In this document: piece after piece, positions 34,890-41,260 of the stretch | How positions within the stretch are numbered: position 1 is the first letter of the stretch | Layout of the letters: each line of letters begins with the position of its first letter | Origin: Leucobacter celer subsp. astrifaciens | GTDB lineage: Bacteria > Actinomycetota > Actinomycetes > Actinomycetales > Microbacteriaceae | Direction: 5' to 3' | Length of the DNA: 64,000 bases | NCBI RefSeq assembly: GCF_001273835.1 | Contig: NZ_JHEI01000135.1 | Location: 292,217-356,216, forward strand | Notes under the pieces: generated by a model | Databases searched by the model: none | What the model was told of the DNA's origin: nothing | Seen by the model: the letters and a program-made list of their open reading frames with translations, nothing else | Position numbers and translations under genes: made by a program

Positions 34890-36482
34890 TTACAGCGCGT
34901 CGACGTCGATCGTCACGAGGCGCTCGGCGCCGATGGCCTCCCGCAGGCTGCCGATGATCGATTCCTCGACCGGCGCATCGACGGAGAGCACCGAGAGCGC
35001 GGTGCCCTTCTTCTCGTCCCGGGCGATCTGCAGCCCGGCGATGTTCACGCCGGCCTCGCCGAGCAGGCTGCCGTAGACGGCGACGATGCCCGGACGATCG
35101 GTGTAGCTGAAGACGATGAGGTGCTCGGGGATGGGGAGCTCGACCTCGTAGCCGTTGACCTCGACGATCTTCTCGATCTGCTTCGGGCCGGTGAGCGTGC
35201 CCGAGACCGAGACCTGGGTGCCGTCGGTCAGGGAGCCGCGGATCGTGACGACGTTGCGGTAGCTCTCGGAGAACTCGTCGACGCTGAAGCGCACCTCGAC
35301 ATTGCGCTGCTCGGCGAGCAGGGGTGCGTTGACGTAGGAGACCGGTTCGCTGACGACCTTCGAGAAGATGCCCTTGAGCGCAGCGAGGCGCAGCGCCTCG
35401 ACGTTGCGCTCGGCCAGCTCGCCGTGCACCTCGATGTCGAGCGAGGCGAGCGGGCCGTCCGCGAGACCCGCGAAGACCTGGCCGAGCTTCTCGGTGAGCG
35501 GCAGCCCCGGGCGCACGTACTCGTCGATGACGCCGCCGGCCACGTTCACGGCATCCGGCACGAGATCTCCGGCGAGCGCGAGTCGCACCGACTTCGCGAC
35601 CGAGACGCCGGCCTTCTCCTGGGCCTCTTCCGTGGAGGCGCCGAGGTGCGGGGTGACGTTGACGTTCGGCAGGCCGGTGAGCGAGGTGTCGGCCGGGGGC
35701 TCCTGCACGAAGACGTCGAGCGCAGCACCGGCGATCTCGCCGGTCGCGAGCGCCTCGGCGAGCGCCGCCTCGTCGATCAGGCCGCCGCGCGCCACGTTCA
35801 CCACGTACGCGGTGTTCTTCATAGCCCGCAGCTGCTCCGCACCGATCATGCCGAGGGTCTCAGGAGTCCGGGGCATGTGGATCGTGAGGAAGTCGGCTCG
35901 CTCGACGAGCTCCTCGAGCGTGACGAGCTGCACACCGAGCTGCTGGGCCCGTGTCGCGGTGATGTAGGGGTCGTAGGCGACGAGTTCGACGCCGAAGCCG
36001 CGCAGGCGCTCGGCCACGAGCGCACCGATGCGGCCGAGGCCGATGATGCCGATCGTCTTCTCGTAGAGCTCGATGCCGGTGAAGGAGGAGCGCTTCCACT
36101 CCCCCGCGGACAGCGAGGCGTGCGCGCGCGGCAGGTGCCGCGCGAGCCCGAGGATGTGGGAGACGGTGAGCTCGGCCGCACTGATGATGTTCGACGTGGG
36201 CGCGTTGACGACCATGACGCCGGCCTGGGTCGCGGCCTTGATGTCGACGTTGTCGAGGCCGACACCCGCGCGGGCGACGATCTTCAGCTGCGGCGCCCAG
36301 CTCAGCGCCTCAGCGTCGATCTGCGTGGCGGAGCGCACGAGCACTGCGTCTGCGGTCGCGAGCGCCGAGCGCAGAGCGTCGCGGTCGGTACCGTCGACGT
36401 TCACCACCTCGAAGTCCGGGCCGAGTGCGGCGATGGTGGCGGGCGAGAGTTGTTCGGCGATCAGCACGACCGGCGCAGACAT
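34890..36482 (-). CDS. serA: D-3-phosphoglycerate dehydrogenase
   Basis: It oxidises 3-phosphoglycerate as the first step of serine synthesis. The protein has 530 aa in the long, mycobacterial-type layout: a catalytic and NAD domain (GIIGLGRIGALVAERL Rossmann segment, catalytic HLGAS), an intervening domain and a C-terminal ACT domain (IPEHLIVFSYTDRPGIVAVYGSLLGEAGVNIAGLQIAR). The ACT domain suggests serine feedback. The start is ATG at 36482 with AAGGA before it; the triplet just upstream is TTG. Confidence 0.95.
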   Translation of the reverse strand: MSAPVVLIAEQLSPATIAALGPDFEVVNVDGTDRDALRSALATADAVLVRSATQIDAEALSWAPQLKIVARAGVGLDNVDIKAATQAGVMVVNAPTSNIISAAELTVSHILGLARHLPRAHASLSAGEWKRSSFTGIELYEKTIGIIGLGRIGALVAERLRGFGVELVAYDPYITATRAQQLGVQLVTLEELVERADFLTIHMPRTPETLGMIGAEQLRAMKNTAYVVNVARGGLIDEAALAEALATGEIAGAALDVFVQEPPADTSLTGLPNVNVTPHLGASTEEAQEKAGVSVAKSVRLALAGDLVPDAVNVAGGVIDEYVRPGLPLTEKLGQVFAGLADGPLASLDIEVHGELAERNVEALRLAALKGIFSKVVSEPVSYVNAPLLAEQRNVEVRFSVDEFSESYRNVVTIRGSLTDGTQVSVSGTLTGPKQIEKIVEVNGYEVELPIPEHLIVFSYTDRPGIVAVYGSLLGEAGVNIAGLQIARDEKKGTALSVLSVDAPVEESIIGSLREAIGAERLVTIDVDAL

Positions 36483-36578
36483 CAAACGGTTCCTTCGGAG
36501 TCAGCGGCAAAAATGACCCGGCGCACGGCACCGGGATTTCAGTCTACCCCGCGCAGCGGTACCGAGACGCCGGTACCG

Positions 36579-36899
36579 TCATGCGAAGAAACCGGACTGG
36601 GGCACGAGGTGCATCACCTCGAGCTGCACCACGGCGACCACGCCCAGACCCGCAGCGATCACCAGCAGCCGCAGCGCGGCCGAGCGCCCCCTGCCGATCA
36701 CGAGCGAGAGCACGTACACCACCACCGGCATCAGCACTCCGAATCCCAGCCAGAACCAGCCGCTCGGAGTGATCCCCAGCCCCATCGCAGATGCCATCTG
36801 CGGCAGCAGCACGAGGTTGCCGACGCCCGCGACCACCGTCGAGGCGTAGAGGCCGGTCAGCAGCACCCCGATGCCCCATGCCAAGATCCGTCGTGCCAT
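36579..36899 (-). CDS. Small integral membrane protein
   Basis: This is a 106-aa hydrophobic protein with three to four predicted helices (RILAWGIGVLLTGLYASTVVAG; WFWLGFGVLMPVVVYVLSLVIG; LLVIAAGLGVVAVVQLEVM). Its function is unknown. The ATG at 36899 overlaps the stop of the gene at 36899-37393 (TGATG), so the two membrane proteins are made together. serA follows 96 bp downstream. Confidence 0.75.
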   Translation of the reverse strand: MARRILAWGIGVLLTGLYASTVVAGVGNLVLLPQMASAMGLGITPSGWFWLGFGVLMPVVVYVLSLVIGRGRSAALRLLVIAAGLGVVAVVQLEVMHLVPQSGFFA

Positions 36900-37393
36900 C
36901 AGGCACCACCCCCCGCGAATACGGGCAGGGGCAGCAGGACGACCGCTCCGATCACGATCCAGAGCGCCAAGCGGCGCGTGCCGGCCCCGCGGTTCAGCAG
37001 CAGCGCCGCGAGGAACCACAGCAGCGGCGCGAGCGGCGCCGCCCAGAACACGATCTGCTGCAGCACGCCGCCCAGCGAGCCGCTCGCCGCGGTGAGCTCG
37101 GCGTTGATTCCGGCGTAGTACCGCGCCCAGCTCAACCAGATCCAGGAATAGAGCAGGTACAGCCCGCCGAAGACGCCCAGCAGCACGAGCGCCCCGTTGC
37201 TCATCTGCGGGCGAGGATCCCCCTCGGATGTCGCGTCATCGAGGGGTCCGGGGGCGTCCACGGCGTCCGGGTGGGGGTCGGCCGGGGCATCGGCGATGCC
37301 CGCGACAGCTGCGGCGGGATCCGGATCCGCCTCCACCGTCCAGCCGCTCGCGAGTGCGCTCTCGCGCGCCTCGCGGGCAGTCTTCTTTCGCAT
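36899..37393 (-). CDS. Membrane protein with an acidic cytoplasmic N-terminus
   Basis: This 164-aa protein begins with about 60 polar, Asp/Pro/Ala-rich residues and then has three hydrophobic helices (GALVLLGVFGGLYLLYSWIW; VFWAAPLAPLLWFLAALLLN; LALWIVIGAVVLLPLPVF). I recognise no family. It is the first gene of a two-gene operon with the small membrane protein downstream. It is divergent from the gene at 37504. Confidence 0.72.
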   Translation of the reverse strand: MRKKTAREARESALASGWTVEADPDPAAAVAGIADAPADPHPDAVDAPGPLDDATSEGDPRPQMSNGALVLLGVFGGLYLLYSWIWLSWARYYAGINAELTAASGSLGGVLQQIVFWAAPLAPLLWFLAALLLNRGAGTRRLALWIVIGAVVLLPLPVFAGGGA

Positions 37394-37503
37394 GTTTCCA
37401 CCCTAGCGACACCCGGCTCGGAGACCCCGGAGAGGATCGGTGGCGCGCGAGCGCGCGGGACGCCCTATGCTGAACGCCAGGATCGAATGCGCAAGGAGCG
37501 AAT

Positions 37504-38367
37504 ATGGCCGAATCGCCGAAGAAGAAGGTCGTCCGCGTCGAGAGCTCGAAGACTTCGTCTCAGGCCCGCGGGAAAGCCGGTGAGCACGACGGCGACGAGC
37601 CGGTGTGGACGCCGGAGCCGGAGGCCAAGGCGAAGGCGACCCGGCTGCGCTGGATCTCGTGGGCCGCCTGGATCGTCGCGATCGGCATCGAGGTGTTCGC
37701 GATCTTCTGGGTGCTCAAGCAGGTGCCCGTGAACATGTGGCTGCTCATCGGCGCGATCGTGGTGACCGGCGTGCTGTCGGTGGCCGGATCGCTGTGCTGG
37801 AAGCAGGCGAATCGGCTCGATCCCGCCTCGAAGCGGGATCGGGTGCGCTTCTTCGTGCAGAACCAGCTGGGCGCGATCGTGGCGATCATCGCCTTCCTCC
37901 CGCTCATCATCCTGATCTTCCTCAACAAGAACATGGACGGCAAGCAGAAGGCCCTCGCCGGCGGCGTCGGCATCGTGGTGCTGCTCATCGCCGCGGCCTT
38001 CGGCATCTCCTATCAGTCCCCTTCGCAGGAGCAGTACGCCGAGGAGACGAACATCGTGCAGCAGCTCACCGGGGAGGATCGCGTCTTCTGGGTGAAGGGC
38101 GGCTCGGTGTTCCACGTCTGCGACGCGGTGCCGGACGTGAACAAGGAATCGCAGGACGGCCAGATCTACGAGGGCACGGTCGCCGCGGCGCACGAGGCGG
38201 GCAAGGACCGTCTGGTCAGCTACTGGCAGCGCGAGGCCGTGAACTACTGCGGCTACACCCAGGAGCAGGTCGACGCGGTCGAGGCGGAGCTGAGCGGCGA
38301 CGCGCCGGCCGTCGAGCCGGAGCCGGCGGAGGATCCCACAGATCTCGAAGAGGATACCGCGGGCTGA
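37504..38367 (+). CDS. Four-helix membrane protein of unknown function
   Basis: This 287-aa protein has a basic, Ser-rich N-terminus. Four hydrophobic helices follow between about residues 48 and 165, then an extracytoplasmic domain with two cysteines in VFHVCDAVP and VNYCGYTQEQVDAVEAEL, which may pair. The tail is Glu/Pro/Asp-rich. AAGGAG lies eight bases before the ATG. I cannot name a family with confidence. It stands alone between divergent and convergent neighbours. Confidence 0.78.
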   Translation: MAESPKKKVVRVESSKTSSQARGKAGEHDGDEPVWTPEPEAKAKATRLRWISWAAWIVAIGIEVFAIFWVLKQVPVNMWLLIGAIVVTGVLSVAGSLCWKQANRLDPASKRDRVRFFVQNQLGAIVAIIAFLPLIILIFLNKNMDGKQKALAGGVGIVVLLIAAAFGISYQSPSQEQYAEETNIVQQLTGEDRVFWVKGGSVFHVCDAVPDVNKESQDGQIYEGTVAAAHEAGKDRLVSYWQREAVNYCGYTQEQVDAVEAELSGDAPAVEPEPAEDPTDLEEDTAG

Positions 38368-38380
38368 CGCCCCACCGCAC

Positions 38381-38410
38381 CCCGCGCCGCCGCTCTCTCA
38401 GCGGCGCGGG
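38381..38410. terminator. Bidirectional terminator between the membrane protein and ABC permease genes
   Basis: CCCGCGCCGC and GCGGCGCGGG form a perfect 10-bp stem with a 10-nt loop. The loop and right arm include the stop codon of the minus-strand permease. It serves convergent genes. Confidence 0.75.
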
Positions 38411-39168
38411 AATCGCCACGCGATGACGACGGCGCCGACCACGACGATGCCTGCGCACCACGCGAGGGCGAACCACGCCTGCCCGCCGGGGTCGCCGCCG
38501 AGCAGCAGGGCCCGGATCGCGTCGGTGAGCGGCGTGACGGGCTGCCCGGCCGCGAACGGGCGCAGCCAGTCCGGCAGGGTGTCGAGCGGCACGAAGGCGC
38601 TCGACAGGTACGGCAGGAACAGGAGTCCGAAACCGTAGCCGTTCGCGGCCTCCGGGCTCGACGAGAGCAGACCGATCGCGGCGAAGACCACCGTGACCGC
38701 GAGAATCCACGCCAGCACGAGCGCCGCCGCCGCGACCCACTCCAGCGGTCCCGCCACCGGCCGGAAGCCGAGCAGCAGGCCGACGCCCACCACGATCGCG
38801 GTGGCCAGCAGATTCCGCAGCACGCTCGCGACCACGTGCCCTACGAGGCAGCACGCCGCGGGTGTCGGCAGGCTGCGGAAGCGCTGCATCGCGCCTCCCG
38901 TCACATCGCGGTTGACCGACACCGCGACCGAGGCCGCCCCGAAACCCGAGCAGAGCACGATGATGCCGGGCAGCACGAAGTCGACGTACTCCCCGCCCGC
39001 GTCGATCGCGCCTCCGAACACGACGGTGAACAGCAGCATGAGCATGACGGGCAGCACGATCGCCATCATCAGCCCCTCGCCGTCGCGCAGGCTGTGCCGC
39101 ATGCTGCGCCCGACGAAGACCTTGCTCGCCGCGATGGGCCCCGTCCCCTGATGCATCGTGATACTCAT
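38398..39168 (-). CDS. ABC-2 type transporter permease (DrrB-like)
   Basis: This 256-aa inner-membrane subunit has six hydrophobic helices and the DrrB/NodJ-type sequence QRFRSLPTPAACCLVGHVV followed by the C-terminal FLPYLSSAFVPLDTLPDWLRPFAAGQPVTPLTDAIR. It should pair with the ATPase encoded just upstream to export a drug or lipid-like compound. Its ATG overlaps the ATPase stop (ATGA). Confidence 0.9.
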   Translation of the reverse strand: MSITMHQGTGPIAASKVFVGRSMRHSLRDGEGLMMAIVLPVMLMLLFTVVFGGAIDAGGEYVDFVLPGIIVLCSGFGAASVAVSVNRDVTGGAMQRFRSLPTPAACCLVGHVVASVLRNLLATAIVVGVGLLLGFRPVAGPLEWVAAAALVLAWILAVTVVFAAIGLLSSSPEAANGYGFGLLFLPYLSSAFVPLDTLPDWLRPFAAGQPVTPLTDAIRALLLGGDPGGQAWFALAWCAGIVVVGAVVIAWRFPRR

Positions 39169-40073
39169 GCTGCGACCTCCTGCCGCTCGTCGTTCCGTCC
39201 ATCGCCGAGATCACCGTGCTGCCCCGTGAGTGCGAGGAACGCGTCATCCAGCGTCGGTTTGCGCAGCTCGAGCCGCAGTTCCCGCTCGTCCTCCGAGAGT
39301 CCCGCGAGCGCGTGCTCGATACCGGCGGCGGTGCCCGAGACCTCCAACGTGCGCCGCACCGTCCCGTCCCGATCCACCAGTACCGCGGTCTCCTCGCCCA
39401 CGAGCGCCGTCAGCGACGCCACCGTGCCGTCGGCGACGATCCTGCCGTGCTGCAGGATCGCGACCCGGTCGGCCAGAGCCTCCGCCTCGTCGAGCATCTG
39501 CGTCGTCAGGAAGACGCAGCATCCCTCGGCGGCGAGCGCCGCGATGTCGTCCCAGAGGTGCGCTCGGCTCGCGGGGTCGAGTCCGGTGGTCGGCTCGTCG
39601 AGGAACAGCACGGCCGGGGTCGAGACGAGCGAGGCGGCGAGGTCCACGCGCCGACGCATGCCGCCGGAGTAGCCCGCCACCCGCCGATCGGCCGCCTCCG
39701 TGAGTTCGAATGATTCGAGCAGCTCGGCGGCGCGACGCCGCGCGTCCCGCTGCGAATGGCCGAGCAGCCGCGCGATCATCACGAGGTTCTCCCGTCCGGT
39801 GAGCGCCTCGTCGACGGAGGCGTACTGCCCCGTGGCGCCGATGAGCCGGCGCACCGTCGCAGCCTCGCGCACGACGTCGTGGCCCAGGATCCTGGCACTG
39901 CCGGCCGCGGGGCGCAGCAGTGTGGTGAGGATCGAGACGAGCGTCGTCTTACCGGCACCGTTGGGCCCGAGCAGCGCGAAGATCCCGCCCGAGATCTCCA
40001 GCGAGAGCCCGTCGAGCACGGCTCTTCCGCCGTAGCGCTTGTCGAGATCCTCGATCTCGATGGTGGATGTCAT
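39165..40073 (-). CDS. ABC transporter ATP-binding protein (DrrA-like)
   Basis: This 302-aa nucleotide-binding subunit has Walker A GPNGAGKTT, signature YSGGMRRR, Walker B VLFLDEPTTGLDP and a DrrA-like C-terminal extension ending in KPTLDDAFLALTG. GAGGAGG precedes a double ATG; the second (40073) has the better spacing. The divergent TetR gene at 40198 shares a 124-bp control region and probably regulates this pair. The substrate is unknown. Confidence 0.92.
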   Translation of the reverse strand: MTSTIEIEDLDKRYGGRAVLDGLSLEISGGIFALLGPNGAGKTTLVSILTTLLRPAAGSARILGHDVVREAATVRRLIGATGQYASVDEALTGRENLVMIARLLGHSQRDARRRAAELLESFELTEAADRRVAGYSGGMRRRVDLAASLVSTPAVLFLDEPTTGLDPASRAHLWDDIAALAAEGCCVFLTTQMLDEAEALADRVAILQHGRIVADGTVASLTALVGEETAVLVDRDGTVRRTLEVSGTAAGIEHALAGLSEDERELRLELRKPTLDDAFLALTGQHGDLGDGRNDERQEVAA

Positions 40074-40121
40074 CATTCCTCCTCGGCGTCCTGCCGTCGC
40101 GCGAATCGCAACAGCTTTGTT

Positions 40122-40169
40122 CATAAACAGTATGCACCATAAACAGTAGATGTGTCACACAGTTATGAT
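40122..40169. promoter_or_regulatory. Divergent control region of the TetR gene and the DrrAB-like operon
   Basis: Two direct copies of CATAAACAGTA lie at 40122-40132 and 40138-40148. They are followed by the palindrome TGTGTCACACA (40151-40161) and a -10-like TATGAT (40164-40169) pointing toward the TetR gene. The region is markedly AT-richer than its surroundings. Which of the two motifs is the operator cannot be decided from one sequence. Confidence 0.5.
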
Positions 40170-40197
40170 CGAATACGGTGGACGCGAGGAGGAGCAC

Positions 40198-41196
40198 ATG
40201 GACGAAGCAGAGGTATCGCGCACGCTCGCGCTCGCATGGGGGCTCGCGGCGGCCCCCCAGCGCGGCCCTAAACGCGAGCTCACGCTCGAGCGCATCGTCG
40301 ACGCCGCGATCGGGATCGCGGACGCCGAGGGGCTCGCAGCGGTCACGATGCAGCGGGTCGCGCAGGCCTTCGAGTTCAGCACCATGGCGCTCTACCGCTA
40401 CGTGGCGACCAAGGACGAGCTGTATCGACTGATGCTCGATGCCGCCTTGGGCGCGGAGCCCCTGACGGTCGACGCGGAGGACTGGCGGGCCGAGATGCGC
40501 GCCTTCCTGGGCGAACTTCTCGGGATGTACCGCAGGCACCCCTGGGTGCTCGACATCCCGCTCAGCCCCGACATCCACCTGATGCCCGGCCAGCTGCGCG
40601 CCGCGGACCTCGGCCTGCGCGCCATGCGCGGCTTCCCGGCACCGGCTCAGACGAAGCTCGCGGTACTCATCCTCCTCTCCGCGTTCGCGCGCGGGCACGC
40701 CGCGGTGGAGCGCGAGGTGCTCGCCGGGAGCGAGATGAACGCGGCGACACGGGCCCTCATCGAGGAGGCCGTGACGCCGGCGCTCTTCCCCCACGTCGCA
40801 CCCCTCGTGCGCAACGGCAGCTACTTCGGCGATGACCCGTCCGGAGGCGGCGCAGGCCCTGCCCGGCCTTCCGTTCCATCGGCCGAGCCGGTGCAGGAGG
40901 ACGCCGACGCGATCCTCGAGTTCTCCACCGACGTGCTGCTCACCGGCCTCGAGGCCACGCTTGCGGGAATGCCCGAGCAGCCGGAGGGCGCGCCGCCCGT
41001 CCCCGAGCTCTCCCCGCAGGAGATCTACGAGGCGGCGGAGGCGGAGCTGCGCGCGCACGTGGAGCTGCGCAAGCGCACCCAGCAGCGCGTGCGCGAGCTG
41101 GAGCGCCAGGAGGCGGCGCTGCACAAGGCCCGGGATCGCGCGAAGGAGCTCGCCAAGGCTCACGCGAGGCACCTCCGCTCGCAGGCCGAAGGGTAA
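40198..41196 (+). CDS. TetR-family regulator with a long coiled-coil C-terminus
   Basis: This 332-aa regulator has an N-terminal HTH (LTLERIVDAAIGIADAEGLAAVTMQRVAQAFEFSTMALYRYVATKDEL) and a TetR C-terminal domain of the drug-exporter type. It then has about 60 extra residues rich in Glu/Arg/Ala (SPQEIYEAAEAELRAHVELRKRTQQRVRELERQEAALHKARDRAK), predicted as coiled coil. Typical members have about 220-250 aa. GAGGAGGA before the ATG at 40198 decides the start. It is divergent from the DrrAB-like operon. Confidence 0.88.
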   Translation: MDEAEVSRTLALAWGLAAAPQRGPKRELTLERIVDAAIGIADAEGLAAVTMQRVAQAFEFSTMALYRYVATKDELYRLMLDAALGAEPLTVDAEDWRAEMRAFLGELLGMYRRHPWVLDIPLSPDIHLMPGQLRAADLGLRAMRGFPAPAQTKLAVLILLSAFARGHAAVEREVLAGSEMNAATRALIEEAVTPALFPHVAPLVRNGSYFGDDPSGGGAGPARPSVPSAEPVQEDADAILEFSTDVLLTGLEATLAGMPEQPEGAPPVPELSPQEIYEAAEAELRAHVELRKRTQQRVRELERQEAALHKARDRAKELAKAHARHLRSQAEG

Positions 41197-41260
41197 TCGC
41201 GGCCCCCGCGGACGGACGGGCGGGCACGCGGGGCGAAGCGCCCGCTCCTAGGATGGTCGT

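Noticed and set aside
34737..37118. Plus-strand open frame opposite serA
   Set aside because: Antisense shadow; serA has all family domains and the frame reads through the terminator at 34839-34876.
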